DNA of 64,000 nucleotides from Cryptomeria japonica (GCF_030272615.1 NC_081408.1:402595889-402659888); one strand, 5' to 3'; positions 8,316 to 19,611 are shown, counted from the stretch's first letter. Numbers and translations are program-made. The notes: a model not told the origin generated them from the letters alone.

Positions 8316-11300
8316 TTATTGAGTCAAGATACTTTTGACTGCGGTCTCGGGCACATATACAACAGAATGAGAGTGCAGTATGTAATACCTGAATTGTTTC
8401 AATGTCCTTACTACAGCAAAGGCATGTTTTTCTGTTGGACTATAATTTAATTCATGCTTCTTCAATGGAACACTCATGAAGGCGATTAGAGCTTCTTTTC
8501 CTTCATCATTGGGTTGGGTTAGAATACTAGATAGAGAATGCTCAGAAGCGTAACAATAAATAATGAAGTCTCTCTCAAAATTAGGGCTTACTAGCATTGG
8601 AGCACTTGCAATAGCTGTTTTGATATCTTCAAAAGCTTTCTTACCCTCCTCTTGCCATCTGAAAGGACGTTTCTCACTCATCATGTCTAGCATGTATCTC
8701 ACTTTTTCAGAAAATTCAGGTACAAAACTTCTCAGGAAATTGATCTGACCAAAGAAAGATTTCAAATCACTTCTATTTGTTGGCAGAACCAGCTTCTGTA
8801 TTGCTTTTACCCTCTCTGGATCGATTTTTACACCTTCTTTAGAAACAATATGCCCGAGCAATTTACCTTCTTCAACGAAGAAAATAGACTTCTTCGGATT
8901 CAAAGATATACCATGCTGTCTACATCTTTCCAGCACTCTCTCTAAGTCCTTCAAATGATGTTTCCTTCTTTTAGAATAGACAGTTAAATCATCAAGATAT
9001 ATAACAATTATCTTATCTCGCAGGTCTTTGAAAGAGGAATTCATCGCTCGCTGAAAAGTAGCTCCAGCATTAATTAGACCGAAAGGCATCCGGTTGTAAG
9101 CAAAAGTACCCCAGGGAGTGATGAAGGTTGTTTTATGCTGATCTTCTGGGGCGACACTAATCTGATTATATCCTGAGTAACCATCCAGCATCGACATTAC
9201 TTCAGATCCAGCTACTGACTGCAAGACATGATCCATAGTAGGAAGTGCGTAGTTATCTTTAAGGCTTGCTTGATTCAGATTCCTAAAGTCTACACAAATC
9301 CTTATTTCGCCGTTCTTTTTCCTCACCGGAACGATATTTGCCACCCATGTTGAATGATGTATTGGATAAATTATACGAGCCTTCAACATCTTTTCCACCT
9401 CTCTAAAAATGGCTTCTGAGACTTTAGGGTTATAATTTCTAAGCTTTTGTCTGAAGGTGGTGGCCCCTGGTTTCAATGGTATGTGATGCACGAATTCACC
9501 ATTTCTAAAAAAATTTAAGTCGCCATAACCCCATGCAAAAACATCTCGATATTGGATTAAAAGCTCGGATAAGTTTTTCTTTTCCCTTGCAGAACAAGTT
9601 TTGCCTATAGAGATCAGCTTAGGATCCTCTTCGCTTCCAATGTTGATCTTCTCGTGTTCCCCTTTATTTTCATTAGAACCATCATCTTTCCTTAAAGTAC
9701 TGTCATCTTTTCTACCAAAAAGATGTTCCAAAGAAACCAGGCCTTTGGGAATCCTGTTTCCTTGAAGTTGGATCACTTCCCCTGTTTCCGTTGATTCTTC
9801 ACCGATTGGTTTTCCCCCATGTTCAGATCCTTCAAAAAGGATTTCAGCGAAATCTCCCACGCAAGCCATGAATTCTTTTAATTGTTCATCATCATTAAAG
9901 ACCTGCCAATGATTAATATTATCTGGGAATCTCGGTCTGTATAACACCTCAATTCTGTAAGCATTGTTTTTGAATTCGGGATGGGGCAATAATAAAGATG
10001 CAGAGACAGCTAAAGAATCAGCTTTGGTATTTTGAGCGCGAGGGATGAATTCAATAGAAAAGGCTTCAAATGACTCAATTTCATCCCAAACCAGATTTCT
10101 ATAATGCCTCAGTCGATCATTTTTTACAGAGAATTGTTTTCTTACCTGCTTAACAATGAGTTCAGCGTCCCCCTTTGCTTTTAGCTGCCTTATCCCCTTT
10201 TCCTTTGCTTCTTGTAAACCTAGAAGTAACGCTTCGTATTCTGCTGTATTATTTGTATTATGGAAATCCAGCTTGAAAGAGAAAGGGAAAATTTCTCCAG
10301 AAGGTGATATGAGTACTACACCAGCACCTGAGCCTGAGTTCGAGCAGCTTCCATCAAATTCTAAAGTCCACAAGGTTTCTTCAGCACTTACCGTTTTCTC
10401 TTCACATGACTTCTCGGGTAAGATGATATAATTCCCGAATTGACACTCCTCATATAATATCTGTGCTTTGGGATTGTCTGAAGGTACCATAGTATATTTG
10501 TTTTTCGGCTCAGGTTCTAACTTTATTTTCTTCTTTCCCACAGGAATATATGCTTCGGACCAGTCCATTTTAATTTCTCCACCTATATCCTTGCAAAAAG
10601 TTCTGCTAAGTAGCATCCCATAGCTAGCTGGAATATCAGCTACCAGAATAGTAAGCTTCACTCTCTTTTCAGGACAAGCGTAAAGGACAGCTTGTACATC
10701 TTTCACTTGGCCAACCAGGGGTACCTGCTTCCCATCCATAGCATAGCAACACCCAAAAGTTTTTGTGAGCTCCAAACCAAGGGCTTTTGCAACTGGCTGA
10801 GGCATAATATTGTCTGATGCTCCGGAATCAATAATACAATTACTAAGCCTTTGACCGTTTAACAACAAAGATATATAAAACGGATTGGGCTTTTTCTCCT
10901 CCGTTTCTTTCTGAACTGAATTAGCAGTGGTTTCAATGTTCTTTGAGCATCTCTCGGATACGAAAGTGAGTTCATCAGCAGTTCCTACATCTTCAAAAAC
11001 ATTATCTGTAACATGTGCGCTAGCGACTGAACTTCCCTTCACGTATTGAACCAACTTATCTAACTCCTTAGGATTAAGCTTTAAATATTCAGCTGGTGAA
11101 ATGGATATGGAAGAAGCTTTACAGAATTCTACAATATCAAAAGCTGAAGCACTAGCTTTCGTTTCTGCCCTGAACAAAATCTTAGGTTCCATGGTATCAG
11201 CCTGAACATGCTCCTTACCTTTAGAATTTGATACGTTTGGGGTGTTTCCAGGATAGAATTTTTGATTCCTTTGGCCTCTAGTCATGACTGTGCAGGCAGG

Positions 11301-11504
11301 TTCTTGAAGTGTTGTAAAAACATCACCTCCTCTCTCTGAATCAAATTCATATTCTAGGAAGTAACTACTGGACTCATCTTTTTCTATATCCTTTTTTTCA
11401 ATTATCGCTTCTGCCATAAGAGCGTTCTTTGCTAGCTGAACACAATTTAGCCAGTCAGGACATTCTCGTTCATCATGATCTGAAGTCATGTGGAAAGAAC
11501 ACAT
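8316..11504 (-). CDS. pol: aspartic protease, archaeal-like RNase H, reverse transcriptase, degenerate RNase H
   Basis: 1,062 codons from ATG at 11504. A Cys/His cluster lies at residues 2-15. Protease near residue 225 (CIIDSGASDN). RNase H of archaeal-like type near 380-510 with all four acidic residues visible: LEFDGS, NNTAEYEAL, KGDAELI, NTKADSLA. RT near 690-900: YPIHHSTWVANIVPVRK, FRNLNQ, SMLDGYSGYNQI, and the YLDD catalytic box (residue ~835). The native RNase H follows but reads IIYCYASEH where an Asp is expected, so its first catalytic acid is absent. An extra RNase H is known in plant Tat elements, but usually after RT. Ends at TAA (8316-8318), codons before the RNase H end; a CAA-to-TAA change is the simplest origin. 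Confidence 0.92.
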   Translation of the reverse strand: MCSFHMTSDHDERECPDWLNCVQLAKNALMAEAIIEKKDIEKDESSSYFLEYEFDSERGGDVFTTLQEPACTVMTRGQRNQKFYPGNTPNVSNSKGKEHVQADTMEPKILFRAETKASASAFDIVEFCKASSISISPAEYLKLNPKELDKLVQYVKGSSVASAHVTDNVFEDVGTADELTFVSERCSKNIETTANSVQKETEEKKPNPFYISLLLNGQRLSNCIIDSGASDNIMPQPVAKALGLELTKTFGCCYAMDGKQVPLVGQVKDVQAVLYACPEKRVKLTILVADIPASYGMLLSRTFCKDIGGEIKMDWSEAYIPVGKKKIKLEPEPKNKYTMVPSDNPKAQILYEECQFGNYIILPEKSCEEKTVSAEETLWTLEFDGSCSNSGSGAGVVLISPSGEIFPFSFKLDFHNTNNTAEYEALLLGLQEAKEKGIRQLKAKGDAELIVKQVRKQFSVKNDRLRHYRNLVWDEIESFEAFSIEFIPRAQNTKADSLAVSASLLLPHPEFKNNAYRIEVLYRPRFPDNINHWQVFNDDEQLKEFMACVGDFAEILFEGSEHGGKPIGEESTETGEVIQLQGNRIPKGLVSLEHLFGRKDDSTLRKDDGSNENKGEHEKINIGSEEDPKLISIGKTCSAREKKNLSELLIQYRDVFAWGYGDLNFFRNGEFVHHIPLKPGATTFRQKLRNYNPKVSEAIFREVEKMLKARIIYPIHHSTWVANIVPVRKKNGEIRICVDFRNLNQASLKDNYALPTMDHVLQSVAGSEVMSMLDGYSGYNQISVAPEDQHKTTFITPWGTFAYNRMPFGLINAGATFQRAMNSSFKDLRDKIIVIYLDDLTVYSKRRKHHLKDLERVLERCRQHGISLNPKKSIFFVEEGKLLGHIVSKEGVKIDPERVKAIQKLVLPTNRSDLKSFFGQINFLRSFVPEFSEKVRYMLDMMSEKRPFRWQEEGKKAFEDIKTAIASAPMLVSPNFERDFIIYCYASEHSLSSILTQPNDEGKEALIAFMSVPLKKHELNYSPTEKHAFAVVRTLKQFRYYILHSHSVVYVPETAVKSILTQ

Positions 11505-11639
11505 TGTTTCTTTAGGGGCTTCTTCGATTTGTAGTCTCGGCTGAGGGGCAGTTAATAGGGGAGTTCTCCCAAAATTTTGAGACTGCTGCCGTCTTTGAAT
11601 GTCTTGATAAGGGGGAGGATACTGATTATGTGTTTTATT

Positions 11640-12583
11640 CTACTGCCTCTTCATCATTGCTATGTCATTCATCAATTTTTGTAAGACTGGATCTGTGGGT
11701 GTAGCAGATGAAACGGTCCCGGGAGTATGTACCTCTCTTTTCCATTTACCGGCATTAATGAATGCATCCTCTAGTTGAATGGCCAACCTCTGAGCAGCGC
11801 CTAAATCAGCACAAGCATCTTTAATAAGATGAAAACTTATATCTGTTGGAACGGCATTAATAAAAAATGATTTCTGATTTTCTTCACTAGGTCTTGACGT
11901 TGTGGGAATTCTTTGAACCAGTCTATTGAACTTGGCCACAAACTCTCTCATAGGTTCATGCAGATCTTTCTTCATTTGACTGAGTTGGGCAAATAGAGAG
12001 CATTCATTTTCAGGGGTTTTAAATCTATTTTCAAAGGCATTTTTCATATCATCCCAACTAGTAATAGAAAGATGGGGCAAATGATTGAACCAATCAGCAA
12101 CAGCATCAGTCAAGGTTCGTACAAACAATCTCACAGCAACTCCCTGTGTAGGGATGCTTATAACAGCACAGGCAGAATGAAAAGCGCTTAAGTGGTCATC
12201 TGTTGAGACTTTGCCATCTCCGCTAAACTTGGGTAAAACTTCAGTAGCTCCTTTAGGAAGTGGTGCAGGATTCACGCCTAAATTCATTGGACCTATGTTA
12301 TGTCCCCAAGGTTGATTAATAGCCATGTTGGGTGGTACAACTTGCAAGGGTGGAACTGATATACAGGCTGGGACAAGGGCACTCAATGGAAGCAAGGATT
12401 GAACCAGAGGTGAGAAGGGAGAAGGCTTTGGTGGTGAGTTTGGCCTGCTTTGGGATTTGATGTGCTTCTTTTTAGGGTTGCTAAAATCTGGCAAAAGTTT
12501 TAGGTTTTTTAACAACTCGAAGTTTTCATCAAGAATCCCTTTTTTTCTTTCCCCTCTTGTGTATCTACGAGTAGCCAGTTTCT
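11640..12583 (-). CDS. Gag (Retrotrans_gag capsid domain)
   Basis: Open from 12583 to a TAG at 11640-11642. The capsid-like domain reads LPKFSGDGKVSTDDHL, VRLFVRTLTDAVADWFNHLP, SWDDMKNAFENRF and MREFVAKFNRLVQRIP, the standard plant gypsy Gag pattern. A Pro/Ser-rich stretch precedes it. The stretch after the TAG stays open in the same frame to the pol ATG (45 codons, PPPYQDIQRRQQ), so gag and pol are one frame interrupted by a single amber codon. This could be programmed readthrough or a CAG-to-TAG mutation. There is no ATG at the left edge; the true N-terminus is in another frame (12847-12599). Confidence 0.88.
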
Positions 12584-12598
12584 AAACTACTGATGTGT

Positions 12599-12847
12599 TC
12601 AAGGTCTTGCAGGTACCTGGGCTATTCTATTCACAACAGCCGCCTCCTGAACTTCTGGCACTCCTCTCAAGAACTCGGCTCTTTCTTCCTCTATTTCCAG
12701 GACCACTAATATTTGCTGATAGTGTTGACCACTTCTACGTTCTCGCCAAGCAGTTGCCGCTAGGTCTGAAATTATGTCTTCTTGAGTATCTTCAAATCGA
12801 AGATTGGGTTGTAATATAGGAAAGATCTCGTTATGTTGAAGGACCAT
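12599..12847 (-). pseudogene. Gag N-terminal segment, frameshifted
   Basis: ATG at 12847, about 50 bases after the primer-binding site, opens 82 codons (MVLQHNEIFPILQPN … RSGQHYQQILVVLEIEEERAEF) ending at TGA 12599-12601. Its position right after the leader and its acidic, helical composition fit the start of Gag. The main Gag domain continues in another frame from 12583, so one indel between about 12560 and 12600 probably broke it. It could instead be a short separate upstream ORF. Confidence 0.6.
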
Positions 12848-12896
12848 GGTTATACATTACATTAAAGATTAAGTTTTCTTCAAAGGACTCGATTTT

Positions 12897-12914
12897 TCCC
12901 TAGCAAAGTCGCCA
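12897..12914 (-). promoter_or_regulatory. primer-binding site (tRNA-Arg-like)
   Basis: Six bases after the 5' LTR the sense strand reads TGGCGACTTTGCTAGGGA. It starts with TGG, complementary to the CCA tail of a tRNA; the implied acceptor stem (GACUYUG-like) fits tRNA-Arg, which primes Ogre/Tat elements. The exact tRNA is an inference. Confidence 0.75.
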
Positions 12915-12920
12915 AAAATC

Positions 12921-15900
12921 TGTTAGTGAAGAGATTGTCCTCTTACTTAATTTCTCTTAATTTACTCTATGCCCAATGTTATGAAGAGAACAGAATCTTT
13001 CACTACAGTTGAGAAAGTATTAGTTTCATTTTAACTTCCTCTCTGAATTCTTCTAAAGGTACAGCTCCCTTATCTGATTTACAATGAATTCATTTTTTTT
13101 TTTTATACGATTACACTTTTTCCTGAAAGTGCGTAAGGTTCTCTCAACTACTCCTGGGTAGTGAGGTAATTGCAAAATACAGATCACAGATAGAAAAATT
13201 CACATATATATAATCAACAAAATCTATTTCAAAGAATAGATTTTCTACTAGATTTTCCACATATATCAAGACAGGAAATAGATGAACTTACAATTAACCA
13301 ACAGCAATAAGGAAATTTCGAATCGCTGAATTATCTCCACAAAGTGATAATAATTCAACACTCAGAACGCAAAGTTTCAAAGCATAACTCAAAATCTTTC
13401 ATATATGCATATCCAACTTCAATGCACAAAGTCTTTGGAAACTAAAACATGCATATACTATCCTTTATCACTGTTCTTCGAAAAATCTATATAAAAAAAA
13501 AAAAAAAAAAAACTATATTTAACTTCCTATTCTTTCCTATTCTATATGCCCTCCCAAAAAAATCCCCTAAAATAGTTTAATGCCCCAGCATTTATAGTTA
13601 TTTTTGAAATCCCGAAGCGCCTCCCGTAAAACTCAGCCCTATCGGGTTAATACAAGAAACCGTTATAAAACTTAAAAGCAGTTATCAAAAAGATAGAACG
13701 CCAGCAGGTGACGATTCAATTTCCGCTATATTCGTCGGTTTCTTCTTCATTTCCAACGGTCTGACGTACCAGCTTCCAGCTCTGGAAAGAAGACATGAAT
13801 TCTTGCGTGGCCTGTGAGTGCGGATTCTTTAAACTCATCAGCCGGGCTCTACATGCATCCTTCTGCCACCTATATTCCTTCATTTTTAGGCTCTGACATG
13901 GCATCAGCTTCTCATTGAGGCGCAGCATGGATTCTATACCTGCCAATGAAGTGAAATCATCGACCTTAGGCGTTTCTTTGTCCCTAATCCGCTCGACTGC
14001 TTCGGTGAAACTTTTAGTTAACACTTCAATGTCCATGTTGCCTTCATCCAATTGTAGGATGCCTGTGGGGTTGACAGTCTTCATATCCTTAACCAGTTCT
14101 TTATGTATGTCTGTGATTTGATTCTTGATGCCCTGGACTTCTTTGATGGCTTCTTGGTAGATGGACTCCTTCCAGCTCATATTACTTTTCAGGATAAATA
14201 AGGTGCACGGGTCCACGGCCTTCATGGAGTTTTCACCTAAAAATTTGAGAACTCCAAACTTTTCAACCTCAATTACCCGAGAAACTATGGTTTGACACCG
14301 TGACAATTCTGTCTCTCATACTGGTATCAAAGTTTGAATCTCTTCGAGCAATGCTTCACCCTCGGAATAGATACTAGTAATTTCTGAAATAAACTTATTC
14401 CCTTGCTCTAATATGTTATTTACCCAACTAACCACAGCGTCAGACAGTAATTTTCCCCTCTGCGTCTGTTTCATCAATTGCTGGGTTTCGACAGAATTTG
14501 GGTCGAATGGCTGAGGTAGCTAGATTATTGAGTTAGGCCCTAAATTAGTCAGCGAATTGATGTATGTGGCCATCGTCACCACCATTGCTTTCAGTTCTTT
14601 CTTCTCCTTAGAATCTTTTTCTGATTGAGTGAGCATGTGGTCAGCAGAAAACTTAAAGAAATTATTGCCAGTATTCCTGTTAAGGGTACCTAGTTCAATA
14701 GCAGTGACTTTGAATCCTTCCTCATCAATTTCCCCTGACTCCCTTTTCTGCTTATAAGTAGCCACTTCCGCTATGATTTTCCCCGTCACCGGATCCTTAG
14801 TGAGACAAGCATCCGTTTTCATTTTCTTTGCTTTAGACCCTCTAGCCGCGTACCTAGTGACAATGTCCTTTACTGGCGAGGCCACTGGTTGTAAACTCCG
14901 TTTCTTATTGATTGAATTTGACAACCATAAAGGAACAGTGGGAGTGGTTGATACCATCTGAGTATCTTTAGTCGGAGTCAAGAACTTGGGTTGATCTGCC
15001 TTTGGTGTTTCAATGAATTGTACTTCATCGTCTGCTTCATCTTGAAAAGGAGACTTATCACTTGAATCCCGCTCTGGTGATGTCATTTTCTGCTTCTGGG
15101 AACTAGGCTGCTTCAAAGCTTTGTTCCTGGAATGGGATCTCGTTCTAGGAGCCGTGACTTGGGAAGGGAACTTTATTTTCTTATCTGAGGCCAATGTATC
15201 ACCTGCAACATAAGAAAGTGGAATGTCAGATTGAAGCGGTTCCGAGAAAGAAATCACCTTAGTAGAAGACTCAGTGATGTTTCCAGTCTTTTTCCTCTGC
15301 AGCCAATCATCCGTATAAGTTAATATGGATCTGGCTCTCCAATTAATATCATCATCTTCCTCCTTGCTCCAATCAACTGTCAAGAATTTTGTTTCATTTG
15401 ATTCTTCCCATTCGGGTTCAACTAGACATGAACCATCCTCAACGATCCCTTGTGTTTTGAACTTCAAATTGAAAGAATTAATTTGCTGTAGGGTGAGTCT
15501 AGAATGGTCCTTTTTCAGGACTTCTTCTTCATTTTCACAATCTTCCCATAAATCTTCTAGCTGCGGAGCAACTGTTGAGTTGATTTCAAGGCCGAGGGTT
15601 AGAGCTGCATATCCTTTACTGTCGAAGTTTCTCCTGCTGCGGTAGAAACCAAAATTGAATCCCAGCAAATTGCTTCCGATGATGGAAGCGTCATTCATGT
15701 TATTACACACCAGAGAGTGCAGCTTGATAGGGAAGACCGTTTCCCATTTATCCTGAGGGAGGTTATCCTTAATAACAGCAGAAAGTTGGCTGCACAATTC
15801 GGCTAAAATGAAACAATCAAGGGCATATCGAGGTAACCTCACAAGTTCTTCCTCAAACCCTCCGATTCTCAAATATGTGAACCTGGGGAATTGAATAAAA

Positions 15901-17698
15901 GAACTCCCATAATGTTGAACCAGCTTCAGGGATTCAGAAGAGAGTCATGGCATCTGAACACCTTCTAGAGCCAAATAAATGTTTTCAAACAATATATCAT
16001 GCACTTTACGGAAATCCTCCAGGACTCTATCTTTTTGCAACAATGGGCAATATTGGAAAATGGTCATTTCTTCATTCCATACCTCATGTGGAAGAGCGGC
16101 GAGATCACAGGTGCAGGCAATACAATAAGTCAAATATGAGGCCATACGGAAATCTTCTCTAGATTCTTTGGCGCGTTTGAGCTGGCTTATCAGGGAAGTG
16201 GCAATAATTTCCGCCCAATCTATCCATTGTTCACCTTTTAAGATAATTTCAATGTACCTATACATCCATTCTTCGAACAAACATACATCAGCTGAACCTT
16301 TCACCCTGTGTAATAATACCACCAGGTCGTGTATGTGGGGTTTCATGTGGCTTCTAGTAATGACCTTGGGAAGTCTAGACCCACCTCCATAGTTAACCTT
16401 GGTCCATTTATTGGCAAGAGTGTTTCGGTACACACTAGGGTTTTCCCGATACTCAGCTTCAGCTTGAATGGGTGAGAAAGCGGCAAAGGTACTTGTTGTT
16501 AATTTCAAAACAGAAGAAATGGTTTCTCTGGAGACAGAAAGTATGACATTACCATTTTTGCTTACTATGCCCTTACTTCTTACATCATAATGGTCAATGC
16601 AGAGTTGTAAGAGTTCAAGGTGTATGAAGGCAGGGGGAAACGCAGCGGCTTCAATTAACCCGCTTGTTAATATTTCCATACATCCCTTAACCTCTTCCGT
16701 ATTCACAAGAAAACTTGCTTGAAGATTTTCCACATTTACCCCTTCTAAATTGATATCACAAATCACTGGTCTTTTACATTCAAGGCTAGAAACATTACCG
16801 AGAAAATGCATAACCGACTTCATTCTTAACTTAAACAAGCAAGACTTCTTTCAGACAAACCTTTGAAAATAACAGTTTTGCAGAACAGAACAAAGGTTAC
16901 CAAACTCTCACCTATTTTCCATTGAAAAGCAAATAATCTCCTCTAGCTTCCCTAACAGCTCCTTTTCTCCGAAATCAGACCCCCTCTCCTTTATCCTTTT
17001 TCTTTGTTTTCGGATAACTTACCAGGCAACTGAATGAAAATTTATCACAGGGGAATTTTATACATGAGAAGATCAGATAATGATGGTTTATCGGCTCACA
17101 TCAGGATTGACATGCTCGAGGCGTTGATGCATAAATGCCTCGATTAATGATTTACCCTTCCGCATGAGTTAATAATAATTTATTTCGTGCGATATCCAGT
17201 CTTGCATGAAACGAAGGTTTACTCACTCTCATTACAATGATGCCCTTTTCCTTGAAAAAGAAATAAAATCTTTTGATTTGACATGCCGACGGGACCATTG
17301 ATTGCTCTGAGAGAAAGGCGGCGCAACGTACTCCAAAAATAAACTCCTGACGTCGGTACTTGCCAAAAACTGCTTTGAATAGGTTTGAACCAAGCTTCAA
17401 AACGGTTCAAAGTGTTTCAAAAAGGACCACCGCGATAAAGATACTTCCTGCCAAAGAAAGAGTGTTAGTATGAAAAATTTGGTCGAATTACTTTGAACTA
17501 CTTCGAACCGAGGTTCGAAATGATTCGAAGCGATTCAAAGGGAGGGGAGCAATGACCGTGGAAACTTGCGACCTTGACCAACTTTATTCAAAAGACGATA
17601 GATACTTAGATGGTAAAGAAGAGACCTCGAATAAGATAGGTAGAATTTTTAAAGGGGGGACCTTTGAAATAATATGGCGACTCTAAACACAACTAACA
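12921..17698 (-). repeat. 5' LTR (4,778 bp) of the Tat-like element
   Basis: Same ends (TGTTAG/CTAACA), length and internal order as 1948-6725. Compared by eye over the first ~790 bp there are about nine substitutions and no net length change. This copy has two extra stops in the LTR gene. Confidence 0.95.
13716..16823 (-). pseudogene. LTR-encoded unknown protein, 5' LTR copy (three internal stops)
   Basis: Counterpart of 2743-5850, with ATG at 16823. It shares the TGA (here 15945-15947) with the 3' LTR copy. It also has TAG at 14520-14522, where the other copy has CAG (Gln), and TGA at 14316-14318, where the other copy has TGG (Trp). Amino-acid differences from the 3' copy are scattered (eight in the first 297 codons as listed from the TTG at 16838). 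The two private stops arose after insertion; the shared TGA was already in the copy that transposed, or was spread by gene conversion. Confidence 0.8.
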
Positions 17699-17703
17699 CA
17701 ACA
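17699..17703. repeat. target-site duplication CAACA, right copy
   Basis: Directly follows the LTR end CTAACA at 17698 and matches 1943-1947. The next bases (GAAGTGTG…) resume the copia reading text. Confidence 0.95.
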
Positions 17704-17708
17704 GAAGT

Positions 17709-18680
17709 GTGATCTTTCGTGAGGTGAAACCTACCTTAGTTGATCTGCATCCTGAAAAGACCAAGAAAGAGGAAGCTGAAGTTGAAATTCATCTAACTCC
17801 AGAAAAGGAGAAACTTCAAACTCCATGTGTATTTGAAAGAGAGGAGAGCTCTAAGAGCTCTGAGAGTCCCGATCAAAAAGAAGAACAAGAACTTCCACCT
17901 TAGCCATTGAGGAGGTCAACACAAGAGAGGAGACAACCTGATAGGTATGGTTATTCAATGTTGGATTCTAATTGTGCCTATGCTTTGATTACTAATGTTG
18001 ATGAGCCTTAGGACTATGAAGGAGGCAATTCAAATTTTTGATTCAGATTCTTGGTTGGAGGCTATGAATGAAGAAATGGCTTCACTAAAGAAGAATGAAA
18101 CCTAGGATCTTGTGCCCTTGCCTGAAGATAGAAAACCAGTTGGTTGTAAATGGATATTTAAGAAGAAAATTGGTTTGGATGGCAGTGTTGAAAAGTACAA
18201 AGCTAGGTTGGTCGCAAAAGGTTATTCCCAAGTAGAGGGAATTGATTGTGGAGAAATATTCTCCTGTAGAAAAGTTGACATCTATTAGATTTCTTTTGTC
18301 ACTTGCAGTATCATATGACTTTGAGATCGAGCATATGGATGTGAAGACAGCGTTCCTTCATAGAGACTTGGAGGAAGAAATCTATATGTCCCAACCTGAG
18401 CATTTTGTGGAAAAAGGTAAAGAATCCTTGGTTGCAAATTAAAGAAATCTCTTTATGGTTTAAAACAATCACCTAGAATGTGGTACCAGAATTTTGACAC
18501 CTTTGTGTTGTCATTGGGATTTGTAAGATCAAAATCTAATCATTGTGTGTATTACAAAATTAAAAATGGACATTTGCTTATCATTTCTCTATATGTGGAT
18601 GATATGTTATTCATTGGGAATGACAAGGGTGTGATTTTTATTTAAGTTGTAGTTGTCATCATATTTTGAAATGAAATATT
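17709..18680 (+). pseudogene. copia reverse transcriptase remnant
   Basis: Begins with an acidic linker (IFREVKPTLVDLHPEKTK, Glu/Lys-rich) ending at a stop (17901-17903), then the RT: WLEAMNEEMASL near 18056, the conserved LVPLPEDRKPVGCKW/IFKKK region, HMDVKTAFLHRDLEEEIYM at 18332-18390 (motif A Asp), SLYGLKQSPRMWY, and SLYVDDMLF near 18590-18610 with the YVDD catalytic box intact. Stops and frameshifts (for example near 18000, 18240 and 18440) prevent translation. RT would copy the element RNA into cDNA. Confidence 0.9.
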
Positions 18681-18686
18681 CTAGGG

Positions 18687-19525
18687 ATGGATATCAATAG
18701 GGATAGGAAAAATAGAAAGCTTTGGCTCAGTCAAAGCAAGTACATTAGCACTATCCTTGAGAGATTTAACATGACAAATTGCAAGCAGTTAATTATTCCA
18801 ATTTTGTGGGGAAAGAAGCTTTATGTTGAAGATTGTCCAAAATCTCCTACTGAGATGGAGGACATGACCATGGTCCCTTATGCAAGTGCAGTTGGTAGCC
18901 TCATGTATGTAGTGGTTTGTACTAGGCCAGACGTTTCCCAAACAGTGAGAGTACTAAGTCAATTTATGGCAAATCCAAGAAGACCGCATTAGGATGTTGT
19001 GAAGAGAGTGTTTAGATACCTGAGAGGAACTTCTCAATATGCTTTGTGTTACCATGGAAACTTGGCTGGATCATGGAAAACTATCAGCATTTAGAGATAT
19101 GTGGATTCTAATTGGACAGGGGACATTGACATCAGAAGATTCGCCAGTGGATATGCATTCACTTTGAATGGTGGTGCAATCAATTGGATGAGCAAGCGAC
19201 AAGTTATAGTCGCTTTATCTACTACAAAGGTAGAGTACATGGAATCAACTTGAGCCTATCAAGAGGCTATTTGGCTTAAGCATTTGTGTTACGATGTTGG
19301 GTTTAATAGAAGGTAGATCTCTATCTATTGTCATAGTCAAAGTGCCATTTGTTTGGCAAAAAATCCCACTTTACATGCCAGGATGAAACATGTTGATGTG
19401 CAGTATAATTTTGTTCGTGACATGGTGGAAGATGGAAAGGCTAATCTGTAAAAGGTGGATACTCTAAAGAATGTTGTAGATGCACTGACAAAACCTGTGA
19501 GCACAACTAAGTTCAAATGATGTTC
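18687..19525 (+). pseudogene. copia RNase H remnant
   Basis: Open piece 18687-18992 covers the RT-RNase H connection (QSKYISTILERFNM, RPDVSQTVRVLSQFMANP). After a stop the RNase H continues: YVDSNWTGDIDIRRFASGYAF (catalytic Asp), NWMSKRQVIVALSTTKVEYM (Glu), HARMKHVDVQYNFVRDMV and VDALTKPVSTTKF. At least four stops are visible. The domain would remove RNA from the RNA/DNA hybrid. Confidence 0.9.
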
Positions 19526-19611
19526 TAATTCTATGGGCCTTGGAGACCATGATTCTCAGTAGTCTTTAAGTGTTCTAGAGGTACCAGTAAGTTCTTTGTC
19601 AAGTGGGAGAA

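Larger units (their letters stand above)
1948..17698 (-). mobile_element. 15.75-kb Ty3/gypsy (Tat-like) retrotransposon with coding LTRs
   Basis: Complete minus-strand element. Order in transcription sense: 5' LTR (17698-12921), primer-binding site, gag, pol (PR, archaeal-like RNase H, RT, native RNase H, INT), a non-standard pre-LTR motif, 3' LTR (6725-1948). LTRs begin TGTTAG and end CTAACA, each 4,778 bp, flanked by CAACA. RT-RH-INT order and the extra RNase H place it near the plant Tat group, though the extra RNase H precedes RT here. About nine substitutions in the first ~790 bp of LTR suggest ~1% divergence, so a fairly recent insertion. Stops interrupt gag-pol and the LTR frame, so this copy is unlikely to be autonomous. 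Confidence 0.95.
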
